This document shows positions 43,548-51,836 of a stretch of DNA of 64,000 bases, piece by piece. The translations under genes and the position numbers were made by a program. This stretch comes from Liminaster sp045576355 (lineage in GTDB: Bacteria; Bacteroidota; Bacteroidia; Bacteroidales; UBA3663): contig JAZNGG010000004.1 of NCBI GenBank assembly GCA_045576355.1, positions 14,382-78,381 on the forward strand. Reading direction: 5' to 3'. Each line of letters starts with the position of its first letter. Position 1 is the first letter of the stretch. A model generated the notes under the pieces. That model had not been told where the DNA came from and did not search any database. It was given only the letters and a program-made list of their open reading frames with translations.

Positions 43548-45005
43548 ATGAAAAAGACCAAAATTGTATGTACGATTTCAGACATTCGTTGTGATGTGGA
43601 TTTTATCCGAGATCTTTATGAGCGAGGGCTGAATGTCGTACGTATGAATACGGCTCATGCTACGGATGAAGGGATAAAAAATCTTATCAGAAATGTACGA
43701 ACCGTTTCAGAGGATATCCCGATCCTTATTGATACAAAAGGTCCGGAGATCCGGACGACTTCCTTAGAGACCCCGGAGGGGACACATCTCTCTTTTGCTC
43801 CCGGAGATCGGGTGAAATTTGTCGGGGATCCTAACAGGAAGACCACTTTGCAGTGTATTGCAGTCAATTATAAAAACTTTTGCGAAGATGTTCCCGTTGG
43901 AGCAATGATCCTTATTGATGATGGAGAGATTGCATTTAAAGTCGATGGGAAAGAGGATGACTATTTGCTTGCTATTGCGATGAATCATGGCGAACTGGCA
44001 CAACGGAAAAGTGTTAATGTGCCGGGAGTAAGCATTAAATTGCCTTCGTTGACAGAGAAGGATAAACATAATATCCGGTTGGCGATCGAGCAAGAGATTG
44101 ATTTTATTGCGCATTCTTTTGTGCGTAGCAAGCAGGATGTACTTGACATCCAGGAGATGCTCGATGAAGCGGGAAGTAAGATCAAGATCATCGCTAAGAT
44201 TGAGAATCAGGAAGGTGTCGAGAATATTGATGAGATCCTGGATGTCGCTTATGGTGTGATGGTGGCACGAGGCGATTTGGGTATTGAAGTGGCACAGGAG
44301 CGGATACCGGGCATTCAGCGTATGCTTGTTCGTAAGTGTATGACACGCAATAAACCGGTCATCGTGGCTACCCAGATGCTACACACTATGATTAAGAATC
44401 CTCGCCCGACCCGAGCCGAAATCAGTGATATCGCCAATGCTGTATTCTTACAGACCGATGCAGTAATGCTCAGTGGTGAGACTGCCTATGGAGCCTATCC
44501 TCGGGAAGCTGTAGAGACGATGGCAAGTGTCTGTCGTGAAGCCGAACGGCACATGGCGACGGAGGAGTATCATATGCCCAATTTCTTTGCCAAAGTTTCA
44601 CCAAACATTGCCTCTTATCTTTGCAAACATGCCGCTATTTCTCAGGAGAGTTTGGGGGTTAAGGCCATTATTACGGACAACCGGGTGGGACGTACTTCTC
44701 GCATTATGTCCAGCTATCGTGCCAAAGCTCCGGTCTTTGCATTCTGTTATAATATGAAGACCGTGCGCCGTCTTGCTCTCTCTTACGGGGTATATCCTCT
44801 TTATGTACACCCGGAGAGTAACAATATTCGTGAGTTCCTTTTTGATGGATTGAAACAATTGATCGATGAGAAACGTCTTGAAGAGACCGATCTCGTGGCT
44901 TACGTGGGAGGTAGTGACGAAAAGGGCGCTTCTTTCCTGGAAATCAATCCGGTCAATAAGATATTGGAGGTAAAAGACGCTTATATCGTGTCAGATATCG
45001 ACTAA
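43548..45005 (+). CDS. pyk: Pyruvate kinase
   Basis: 485 residues. It makes pyruvate and ATP from phosphoenolpyruvate and ADP. The start MKKTKIVCTISDIRCDVDFI is followed by LNVVRMNTAHA near 28-38, IDTKGPEIRTT near 61-71 and a B domain. The active-site region has KIKIIAKIENQEGVENIDEI near 212-231, MVARGDLGIEV near 239-249, and ATQMLHTMIKNPRPTRAEIS and AVMLSGETAYGAYP near 275-315. The C-terminal domain is complete. It is followed after 2-17 bases by a methyltransferase gene. Confidence 0.97.
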   Translation: MKKTKIVCTISDIRCDVDFIRDLYERGLNVVRMNTAHATDEGIKNLIRNVRTVSEDIPILIDTKGPEIRTTSLETPEGTHLSFAPGDRVKFVGDPNRKTTLQCIAVNYKNFCEDVPVGAMILIDDGEIAFKVDGKEDDYLLAIAMNHGELAQRKSVNVPGVSIKLPSLTEKDKHNIRLAIEQEIDFIAHSFVRSKQDVLDIQEMLDEAGSKIKIIAKIENQEGVENIDEILDVAYGVMVARGDLGIEVAQERIPGIQRMLVRKCMTRNKPVIVATQMLHTMIKNPRPTRAEISDIANAVFLQTDAVMLSGETAYGAYPREAVETMASVCREAERHMATEEYHMPNFFAKVSPNIASYLCKHAAISQESLGVKAIITDNRVGRTSRIMSSYRAKAPVFAFCYNMKTVRRLALSYGVYPLYVHPESNNIREFLFDGLKQLIDEKRLEETDLVAYVGGSDEKGASFLEINPVNKILEVKDAYIVSDID

Positions 45006-45022
45006 TTGTGGAGAGATTGCAA

Positions 45023-45703
45023 ATGGAGAGAGGACCATTAACCTATGAAGAGACTGCCGATGCTCTATTGGAGTATGTCATGCAGCATATCGATCCGGAA
45101 CCGGAGTTGCTTCATCAGGTACAACGTTTGACCCATCTGCGTCTCACTTATCCTCGTATGTGTTCGGGGCATCTGCAGGGCCGTTTGTTGAGTATGCTTT
45201 GCAAGATGGTCCGACCTCATCGGATTTTGGAGTTAGGTACGTTTAGCGGATATTCTGCACTTTCGATGGCAGAGGCATTGACTCCGGACTCAGATGGGAG
45301 GCCGGGTGAATTGCATACGATCGAGGTGTTTGACGAACTGGAAGATTTTCTGAGAGATATTTTCAGTCGTTCGCCGTTAGGCCGTCAGATTCATCTGCAT
45401 ATTGGAGATGCGTTGGAGGTAATCCCCACATTGGGTGATGAACCTTTTGATGTCGCTTTTATTGATGCAGACAAACGGCTCTATTGTGAGTATTATGAGA
45501 TGATCCTCCCTAAGATGAGGCCCGGAGGGCTGATACTTGCGGACAATACGCTATGGGATGGTAAGGTGCTGAAGCTGGCAAAAGAGAGTGATTTGCAGAC
45601 CATCGGTTTGCAGAGATTCAATGATAAACTTTCGGCTGATACTCGCGTAGAAAAGGTTATCCTTCCCATGCGAGATGGTTTGACGTTAATTCGGGTATTA
45701 TAA
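45023..45703 (+). CDS. SAM-dependent O-methyltransferase (caffeoyl-CoA/catechol type)
   Basis: 226 residues from the ATG at 45023; a GTG at 45008, two bases after pyk, would add five residues and cannot be excluded. Class I methyltransferase of the family-3 O-methyltransferase group: RLLSMLCKMVRPHRILELGT and FSGYSALSMAEAL form the SAM loop near 56-84, FDVAFIDADKRLYCEYYEMI is the metal-binding Asp region near 145-164, and LILADNTLWDGKV near 175. Substrate unknown. It is probably cotranscribed with pyk. Confidence 0.9.
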   Translation: MERGPLTYEETADALLEYVMQHIDPEPELLHQVQRLTHLRLTYPRMCSGHLQGRLLSMLCKMVRPHRILELGTFSGYSALSMAEALTPDSDGRPGELHTIEVFDELEDFLRDIFSRSPLGRQIHLHIGDALEVIPTLGDEPFDVAFIDADKRLYCEYYEMILPKMRPGGLILADNTLWDGKVLKLAKESDLQTIGLQRFNDKLSADTRVEKVILPMRDGLTLIRVL

Positions 45704-45811
45704 TTCGCAAGGGATTTTGAGACCCCTTTCCCGAGAGTGTAACAATTTACATATAGTGTCCCATTGATATTATCTTTTTTTATAAAATCATTATACATAT
45801 AATATATTATT

Positions 45812-46147
45812 ATGGAATCAACCAGACTTGATAAGGTGAATCGTCTTGTTCAGAAAGAACTTGGCGAAATTCTCCGCCGTGAGACGGCTAAGACTCGAGG
45901 CATAATCGTCAGTGTCAGTGGTGTACGTACTGCTCCAGACTTAGGATATTGTCGTGTCTATTTGAGTGTTTTCCCTTCAGAGAAAGCACAGGAGATTGTG
46001 GCAAATATCAATAAGACATGTGGCGAGATCCGTTATGCTTTCGCACAGAAAGTGCGCCATCAGTTGCGTGTCATTCCTGAATTGCACTTTTTTATAGATG
46101 ATTCGTTGGATTATCTGGAACGCATTGATGAGTTACTGAAGAAGTAA
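45812..46147 (+). CDS. rbfA: Ribosome-binding factor A
   Basis: 111 residues, a KH-like fold protein needed for 30S maturation and 16S 5' end processing. Typical pattern: TRLDKVNRLVQKELGEILRR at the N-terminus, VSVSGVRTAPDLGYCRVYLS near 30-50, and the C-terminal VRHQLRVIPELHFFIDDSLD near 84-103. It ends two bases before the next gene. Confidence 0.95.
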   Translation: MESTRLDKVNRLVQKELGEILRRETAKTRGIIVSVSGVRTAPDLGYCRVYLSVFPSEKAQEIVANINKTCGEIRYAFAQKVRHQLRVIPELHFFIDDSLDYLERIDELLKK

Positions 46148-46149
46148 TT

Positions 46150-47364
46150 ATGTTAGCTTGGCAAATTGCATGTCGTTATCTCTTTTCCAAAAAGAGCCAC
46201 TCTGCCATCAATGTTATAACTGTGGTGGCAGCCTGTGGTGTTGCTGTGATTACTACAGCTCTGATATGCACGTTGTCTGTCTATAATGGCTTTGAGTCAT
46301 TGGTGCAAAGTCTCTGTTCCAATTTTGATCCGGATCTGAGGATCGAATCAGCGGAAGGAAAGTCTTTTGCCGCATCGGATGAACTCCGAAAACAGATTGC
46401 CGCTCAAGAGGGTGTGCAGGTTGTCGGTGAGACGTTGGAAGAGATGGTTTTGCTGAGTTATAATAATCGACAGGTGCCGGCTGTAATGAAGGGGGTGGAT
46501 AGTCTATTCTCTGAAATTACCTCCGTGGATAGTATTATGCGGAGCGGCTATTTTGTCCTTTCAGATCCGGTAGCTCAATATGGCATACTGGGTGTAGGTG
46601 TCGCTTCTGCATTAGGAGTAAATGCCGGTTTTATCCGACCCTTTACTGTCTATTGTCCCCGGCGGAAAGGAAAAATTGATCTCATGCGGCCGGAAAATGC
46701 TTTTACTGAGGGCTATCTCTTTTGTAATGGAGTTTTTTTAGTGGATCAACGTGAATATGATGATCGGATTTTCTTGTCCTCTATTGATTTTGCGCGTACA
46801 CTTTTGGGAGATAGTCTGCAGACTACTGCCTATGAAGTGAAACTTCTTCCCGAAGCCTCTCCACAGCGGGTAAAAAAACAGTTGGAGCAATCTTTGGGAT
46901 CAACATTCCGTATCCGAACCCGGATGGAACAACAAGCGGATATCTATAAAATCATGCAGATAGAGAAGTGGATTACTTTTCTTATTATTGTTTTTATCCT
47001 TTTGATCGCCTCCTTTAATGTTATTGGCGCTTTATCGATGCTCATCATTGATAAAGAACCGGAACTTTTTGCCTTGCGTAGTTTGGGGGCATCAGAGGCG
47101 CTGATACGACGTATTTTTCTTTTGGAGGGGTGGCTGATATCCGGTAGTGGCGCTCTGTTCGGTATCGTTTTAGGTGTCGCCCTTTGCTGGTTGCAACAGC
47201 ATTACGGATTCATATCGATGGGCGATGGCAGCGCACTTTATATACTGGATGCATATCCTGTACGTCTTATGTGGAGTGATGTCCTTTGGTCTGTATTGAG
47301 TGTATTGCTCGTGGGAGCTTTGGCAACTATTTATCCTCTGAAAAGTATTCGGATGAAGGTTTAG
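46150..47364 (+). CDS. ABC transporter permease of the LolC/LolE (FtsX) family
   Basis: 404 residues with four membrane helices: about 20-45 (INVITVVAACGVAVITTALI), then a large periplasmic MacB-like domain, then about 280-305 (WITFLIIVFILLIASFNVIG), 326-348 (LEGWLISGSGALFGIVLGVA) and 373-395 (VLWSVLSVLLVGALATIYPL). The DKEPELFALRSLGASEALIR segment near 300-320 is the coupling region of FtsX-type permeases. By family it extracts outer-membrane lipoproteins together with an ATPase encoded elsewhere. Its stop codon TAG lies within the sequence AAGGTTTAG that begins the adjoining repeat. Confidence 0.88.
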   Translation: MLAWQIACRYLFSKKSHSAINVITVVAACGVAVITTALICTLSVYNGFESLVQSLCSNFDPDLRIESAEGKSFAASDELRKQIAAQEGVQVVGETLEEMVLLSYNNRQVPAVMKGVDSLFSEITSVDSIMRSGYFVLSDPVAQYGILGVGVASALGVNAGFIRPFTVYCPRRKGKIDLMRPENAFTEGYLFCNGVFLVDQREYDDRIFLSSIDFARTLLGDSLQTTAYEVKLLPEASPQRVKKQLEQSLGSTFRIRTRMEQQADIYKIMQIEKWITFLIIVFILLIASFNVIGALSMLIIDKEPELFALRSLGASEALIRRIFLLEGWLISGSGALFGIVLGVALCWLQQHYGFISMGDGSALYILDAYPVRLMWSDVLWSVLSVLLVGALATIYPLKSIRMKV

Positions 47365-47576
47365 TGGTTGAGGGGTTTAGGAGTTTAGAGGTTTATGGGT
47401 TTAGGAGTTTAGTGGTTTAGGAGTTTAAGGGTTTAGGAGTTTAAGGGTTTAGAGGTTTAGGAACTGCGTTCCAAGCCATCGCCATAGCCATTGCCATCGC
47501 CATCGCCATAGCCATAGCCATCAGCCATCGCGGAGCGTAGCTCCTCAACCTCTCAACCCCTCAACCCTTCAACAAA
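47356..47576. repeat. Mosaic repeat supplying both stop codons of convergent genes
   Basis: From the left: a long GGTTTAGGAGTTTAG heptamer tract, hairpin GGAACTGCGTTCC, a run of GCCATCGCCATAGCC hexamers, hairpin GGAGCGTAGCTCC, and CTCAACCCCTCAACC heptamers. The permease stop (47362-47364) is the TAG of GGTTTAG; the recO stop (47553-47555) is the TGA of GGTTGAGG on the other strand. Confidence 0.85.
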
Positions 47577-48314
47577 TAATTCCTTCAGTATTTCTGTTGA
47601 TCTTATCTCTCCCATTTCCGGGATATGTAGTTGGAGGTAGAGAATCAATGTGTCTAAGATTCTGTTTCGTTCTTCACGATTAGTCGCCATTTGGTCTTGG
47701 TCTGAAAACCCTCGTTGTAGGATCTTGTAAAAAAGAGTTGCCGATTCCTGGGTAAGATAAAAAGCATGATAGATATTGCCCTGCGTAAACTTTCCTTCGT
47801 TGATGTCAAACCGACTTCCCGGACTATAACTCTCTGTGTCTATATGAAATCCTAACAGATCTATCAACCGGATAAAAAAAGCAAGGTGAAAATTGGGGTT
47901 ATTATCTGTAGAAAGTTCCAAGACCTCTATGCTCTGTCTGATGAATGAAAATAATTCATGGTTGGCCTCTACTTCTCGTATTGTTTTGTCTAACAATTCT
48001 GCCATAAAAAGGCATTGCGCAGCTTTGGCCGGATCCCCGGCTGCTATCATATACGGGGAAGATAGAGATTGCATCTCCCGGATGTTTTGTATTTCTCGAT
48101 CCCGTTTATAGTCTATCTCCATCTCTAACAGGGTCATCGGAGCCATCATAATGCGAGATGCTGCGGCACGTTTCCCTCTGCCATGGGTTGTGCGAAATGT
48201 CATCTTGCCATACTTCTCTGTATAGATGTGCACGAACGAGGTATGATCGTTATAGGGGAGGGTGCAAAGGACTATGCCTTGAGTCTTTTCTAACATGGTG
48301 GCAAAGTTAGTCAA
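47553..48314 (-). CDS. recO: DNA repair protein RecO
   Basis: 253 residues. RecO helps load RecA at single-strand gaps and anneals strands. The N-terminal OB fold begins KTQGIVLCTLPYNDHTSFVH near 9-28, with YTEKYGKMTFRTTHGRGKRA following, as in the Bacteroidetes form; the C-terminal helical domain has no clear zinc-binding cysteine cluster. The last six residues (VEGLRG) and the stop are encoded by the mosaic repeat, so the natural C-terminus was altered by repeat growth. Confidence 0.88.
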   Translation of the reverse strand: MTNFATMLEKTQGIVLCTLPYNDHTSFVHIYTEKYGKMTFRTTHGRGKRAAASRIMMAPMTLLEMEIDYKRDREIQNIREMQSLSSPYMIAAGDPAKAAQCLFMAELLDKTIREVEANHELFSFIRQSIEVLELSTDNNPNFHLAFFIRLIDLLGFHIDTESYSPGSRFDINEGKFTQGNIYHAFYLTQESATLFYKILQRGFSDQDQMATNREERNRILDTLILYLQLHIPEMGEIRSTEILKELFVEGLRG

Positions 48315-48432
48315 TCCGGTTGAAAAAACAAAATATCAGATGCTTTTGACATGCCCCATAGTTAATTTGCTAACAAAAATTAAATAAAAGGGGTAAAAAC
48401 CTAATAAAAGAGGAAAAAAGAAGAGTAAAATA

Positions 48433-48463
48433 TTTGTTGAAATATAAAAAATAACTATCTTTG
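48433..48463 (+). promoter_or_regulatory. Promoter of tRNA-Glu (and possibly rpsT)
   Basis: TTTG (48433-48436), a 19-base spacer and TATCTTTG (48456-48463), an excellent match to the Bacteroidetes consensus, 44 bases before the tRNA. Confidence 0.75.
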
Positions 48464-48506
48464 CACCCGCAAATCCATGAAGTGTTATGCCGAATGGAGA
48501 AAGCAA

Positions 48507-48578
48507 GGTCCCTTCGTCTATCGGTTAGGACGAGAGATTTTCATTCTCTAAAGAGGAGTTCGACTCTCCTAGGGACTA
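48507..48578 (+). tRNA. tRNA-Glu (anticodon TTC)
   Basis: GGTCCCT (48507-48513) pairs with AGGGACT (48571-48577) as acceptor stem, with one terminal G-U; the discriminator is A. The anticodon arm AGAGA-TTTTCAT-TCTCT gives anticodon TTC. The T arm GAGGA-GTTCGAC-TCTCC is standard. No CCA is encoded (CACA follows). Confidence 0.95.
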
Positions 48579-48642
48579 CACAGATTTCCTCCAAGTGGGG
48601 ATATTTAGTCTTAAAGAAAATAAATAACTAACAAAAATAACG

Positions 48643-48897
48643 ATGGCAAATCACAAATCATCAAAGAAGCGCATCAAGCAGACGATTACTCATAACTTGA
48701 GAAATCGTTACTATGCAAAGACTGCACGTAATGCTGTTCGCAAGCTCCGTGCTACAACAGACAAGGCGGAAGCAGAAGTTCTCCTCCCGAAGGTTAGCTC
48801 TATGCTCGACAAGTTGGCAAAGAAAAATGTTATTCATGCTAACAAGGCTGCAAACCTCAAGTCTAAATTGTCTATCCACGTCAATAAGATTGCTTGA
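48643..48897 (+). CDS. rpsT: Ribosomal protein S20
   Basis: 84 residues, very basic, a primary 16S rRNA binder in the 30S subunit. The start ANHKSSKKRIKQTITHNLRN and the AxxKxVIHANKAANLKSKLS pattern near the C-terminus are typical. It lies 64 bases downstream of tRNA-Glu and is probably transcribed with it, ending at a strong terminator. Confidence 0.97.
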   Translation: MANHKSSKKRIKQTITHNLRNRYYAKTARNAVRKLRATTDKAEAEVLLPKVSSMLDKLAKKNVIHANKAANLKSKLSIHVNKIA

Positions 48898-48940
48898 TTG
48901 GGCTTAATGAATGCTGCATTTTGCAGTGAAAAGAGAAGAA

Positions 48941-48982
48941 GAATCCTCAAAAGTTCAGATGAACTTTTGAGGATTCTTTCTT
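48941..48982 (+). terminator. Terminator of rpsT
   Basis: A perfect 17-bp stem: GAATCCTCAAAAGTTCA (48941-48957) against 48960-48976, with only GA between the arms in the reading, followed by TTTCTTTT. Confidence 0.85.
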
Positions 48983-49212
48983 TTGGGTTTAGGAGTTTAT
49001 GGGTTTAGGAGTTTAAGAGTTTAGGGGTTTAGAGGTTTAGGAGTTTATTTTTTCCCTTAACCAATAAAACTCTCAACCAATAAACCCTTCAACCAAATCG
49101 CCATAGCCATAGCCATCGCAGGGCGTAGCCCTTCAACCCTTCAACCAATAAACCCTTCAGCACGCGAAGCCCACGACCAAAGGGAGTAACCTCTCAACCA
49201 ATAACCCCTCTA
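48983..49212. repeat. Mosaic intergenic repeat with 29-bp unit
   Basis: GGGTTTAGGAGTTTA heptamers form the left half; CTCAACCAATAAACCC pieces, GCCATAGCCATAGCCATCGC, hairpin GGGCGTAGCCC, CTTCAACC pieces and one 29-base unit (49161-49190) form the right half. G-rich and C-rich halves could pair. Confidence 0.8.
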
Positions 49213-49262
49213 TTTATTTGTGATGTTGTATTTTTTTTATTACTTTTGTAGCGAAAAACAAT

Positions 49263-49286
49263 TTAACTCCAATCTGTCATTGGATT
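49263..49286. promoter_or_regulatory. Third copy of the recurrent palindromic motif, upstream of hddA
   Basis: TTAACTCCAATCTGTCATTG followed by GATTTT, the same core as 18015-18041 and 33644-33667. About 105 bases before the hddA start. Confidence 0.4.
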
Positions 49287-49389
49287 TTATATGTTTTTTT
49301 ATAAAAACGACTTTTCAGTCTAATGACAAATAGAAGGTTATAACAAGGTCTTTATCATTTATCAGATAAAAGAGAAACAATTATAGTAT

Positions 49390-50448
49390 ATGAAGATTAT
49401 TCGCAGTAAAGCGCCGCTTCGATTAGGCTTGGCAGGAGGAGGCAGTGATGTCTCTCCCTATAGTGATATTTATGGAGGATTGGTTTTAAATGCTACCATC
49501 AACCTTTATGCCTATTGTACGATCGAAGAGACCGACGATGATAAGATAACCATCCGGGGCTATGACTCTCATTGTTTCAAGAGTTATCCACTCTCTTCTC
49601 ATTTGGAGATTGATGGAGAGGCGAATCTGATCAAAGGGGTCTATAATCGTATTATGCGCGATTATGGATTTGAACCGCACGGTTTTTCCATCACTACTTA
49701 TAACGATGCTCCGGCGGGTTCCGGTTTAGGTACTTCTTCGACGATGGTAGTCTGTATCCTGAAGGCTTTCATCGAGTGGAAGAGCCTGCCATTGGGAGAT
49801 TATGAGGCTTCCCGTCTCGCTTATGAGATTGAGCGTAAGGATCTTGGACTTTCAGGAGGTAAACAGGATCAGTATGCTGCAGCTTTCGGCGGTTTCAACT
49901 TTATGGAGTTCTTGCCTAATGACCTGGTCATTGTCAATCCTTTGAAGATCAAGCGTTGGATCGTGGATGAACTCGAAGCTTCTATGGTGCTGTATTTTAC
50001 AGGCGCATCGCGTAGCAGTGCAGCGATCATTGACGAACAGAAGAAAAACACTTCCGAAGGTAATGCCACTGCCATTGAGGCAATGCACCGGATCAAGCAG
50101 AGTGCCATCGATATGAAACTGGCAGTGCTCAAAGGCGATATGCAGGAGTTCGCTCGTATTTTGGGTGAGGCATGGGAAAACAAAAAGAAGATGGCAGGAG
50201 CCATCACTAATCCGATGATCCAGGAGGCATTTGATGTGGCTGAGACTGCCGGAGCCTTGGCAGGGAAAGTCTCCGGTGCAGGAGGAGGAGGTTTCATCAT
50301 GTTTATGGTCGATCCTATCAAGAAAAAAGAGGTTATTGAGGCACTGAGTAAATTGAGTGGTTTTGTTATGCCATTCCAGTTTACAGAGGGAGGTGCTCAT
50401 GGTTGGAAAATATATCCGACAGATAAGGTTGATACTTTTAAAAGTTGA
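49390..50448 (+). CDS. hddA: D-glycero-alpha-D-manno-heptose-7-phosphate kinase
   Basis: 352 residues, a GHMP kinase. It begins IIRSKAPLRLGLAGGGSDVS with the family's N-terminal motif. The ATP loop is APAGSGLGTSSTMVVCILKA near 107-126, and the C-terminal motif is GKVSGAGGGGFIMFMVD near 293-309. HddA phosphorylates heptose 7-phosphate at C1 on the route to GDP-heptose. The neighbours gmhA, hddC and gmhB support this over other sugar kinases. Confidence 0.92.
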   Translation: MKIIRSKAPLRLGLAGGGSDVSPYSDIYGGLVLNATINLYAYCTIEETDDDKITIRGYDSHCFKSYPLSSHLEIDGEANLIKGVYNRIMRDYGFEPHGFSITTYNDAPAGSGLGTSSTMVVCILKAFIEWKSLPLGDYEASRLAYEIERKDLGLSGGKQDQYAAAFGGFNFMEFLPNDLVIVNPLKIKRWIVDELEASMVLYFTGASRSSAAIIDEQKKNTSEGNATAIEAMHRIKQSAIDMKLAVLKGDMQEFARILGEAWENKKKMAGAITNPMIQEAFDVAETAGALAGKVSGAGGGGFIMFMVDPIKKKEVIEALSKLSGFVMPFQFTEGGAHGWKIYPTDKVDTFKS

Positions 50449-50454
50449 TTGTTT

Positions 50455-51102
50455 ATGAGAGATAATTTGCTGAAACATGTAGATCTATTGGTAGAGCGCT
50501 ATCCCATCTTGAAGGTTTGTCGGGAGGATATCATAGCTGCTTATAATCTCTTGGAGGAGTCATATTCTTCGGGGTGTAAACTTTTGGTTGCCGGCAATGG
50601 TGGCAGTGCCTCAGATAGCGAACATATCGTTGGTGAATTGATGAAGGAGTTTCGGCTGAAACGTAAGATCTATGCCGATCAGATAGAGCGCCTGAAGAAG
50701 ATTGATGCAGAGATGGGAATTGTCCTTGCCGAACACTTGCAAGGTGCATTGCCGGCTATTTCTTTGGTAGGAGAGCCCTCCATGACAACAGCTTTCATGA
50801 ACGATGCTGTCCCGGTATTGATTTTCGCCCAGCAAATCAATGGATTGGGCAAATCCGGGGATGTCTTTTTAGGAATTTCCACATCGGGCAACAGTCAGAA
50901 TATTTTGTATGCAGCAGTTGCGGCAAAGTCAAAAGGACTGAAAGTTATCGGTTTGACCGGACAGCGGGAAAATCGGTTGATGGAGTTCTCCGATGTTTGC
51001 ATTCGGGTACCTGAAACTGAAACTTATAAAATTCAGGAATTGCATCTGCCGGTATATCATTGCTTGTGTCTGATGCTGGAGGAGAGATTTTTTGGAGTAT
51101 AA
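50455..51102 (+). CDS. gmhA: Sedoheptulose-7-phosphate isomerase
   Basis: 215 residues from the ATG at 50455; a TTG at 50449, directly after the hddA stop, would add two residues. SIS-domain enzyme making D-glycero-D-manno-heptose 7-phosphate. Motifs: KLLVAGNGGSASDSEHIVGE near 42-61, DVFLGISTSGNSQNILYAAV near 139-158, and the metal/active site HLPVYHCLCLMLEE near 198-211. First committed step of the heptose pathway. Confidence 0.93.
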   Translation: MRDNLLKHVDLLVERYPILKVCREDIIAAYNLLEESYSSGCKLLVAGNGGSASDSEHIVGELMKEFRLKRKIYADQIERLKKIDAEMGIVLAEHLQGALPAISLVGEPSMTTAFMNDAVPVLIFAQQINGLGKSGDVFLGISTSGNSQNILYAAVAAKSKGLKVIGLTGQRENRLMEFSDVCIRVPETETYKIQELHLPVYHCLCLMLEERFFGV

Positions 51103-51120
51103 ATAATAATCTGTAGATTT

Positions 51121-51825
51121 ATGGAAGTAGTTATCTTGGCAGGAGGATTGGGTACACGTTTGCGTAGTGTGGTTGCGGATGTCCCTAAATGTATGGCTCC
51201 GGTCGCAGGGAGACCTTTTTTGTGGTATCTTTTGAAGTATCTGACCCGTTATCCCGTCAGTCGTGTCATCTTGTCTGTGGGCTATCTCCGTCAGATTATT
51301 TATCATTGGGTCGATCAGCATCGGGAGGAATTTCCTTTTTCCATAGATTATGCCGTTGAGGAGCAACCCCTGGGCACCGGGGGCGGTATCCGCTTGGCTC
51401 TTTCCAAGGCAGCGGAGGAGGATGTTTTGGTTTTAAATGGAGATACTTTTTTCGATGTCGATCTGGATTTGTTTTTTCAGCAACATCGTCAATCTTCTTT
51501 CCCCATCAGCATCGCGCTCAAACAGATGCATTTTTTTGATCGATATGGACGTGTCATACTTGATGAAGCGCATCACTTGGTGCAGTCCTTTGAGGAGAAG
51601 GAGTATTGTGAAGAGGGTCTGATCAATGGAGGTGTTTATATGATTCGTCGCACGGCAGATATATTTGAAGGCCTACCCGAGAAATTCTCTTTTGAGACTA
51701 AAGTGTTAGAGCCTATGTCTCTTCGAAAAAATGTTGCCGGGTTTATTCATAACGGATACTTCATCGATATCGGTATCCCGGAAGATTACGATCGTGCCAA
51801 CATAGAGTTTCCCCGTCTGTTTTAA
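51121..51825 (+). CDS. hddC: D-glycero-alpha-D-manno-heptose 1-phosphate guanylyltransferase
   Basis: 234 residues. It transfers GMP to heptose 1-phosphate. The nucleotidyltransferase signature VVILAGGLGTRLRSVVADVP is near 3-22, KCMAPVAGRPFLWYLL near 23-38, and VLNGDTFFDVDLDLFF near 103-118 with the metal-binding Asp; GFIHNGYFIDIGIPEDYDRA near 206-225 closes the fold. Guanylyl rather than adenylyl specificity is inferred from the hddA-gmhA-gmhB context. Confidence 0.9.
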   Translation: MEVVILAGGLGTRLRSVVADVPKCMAPVAGRPFLWYLLKYLTRYPVSRVILSVGYLRQIIYHWVDQHREEFPFSIDYAVEEQPLGTGGGIRLALSKAAEEDVLVLNGDTFFDVDLDLFFQQHRQSSFPISIALKQMHFFDRYGRVILDEAHHLVQSFEEKEYCEEGLINGGVYMIRRTADIFEGLPEKFSFETKVLEPMSLRKNVAGFIHNGYFIDIGIPEDYDRANIEFPRLF

Positions 51826-51836
51826 TTCATCGTTTT

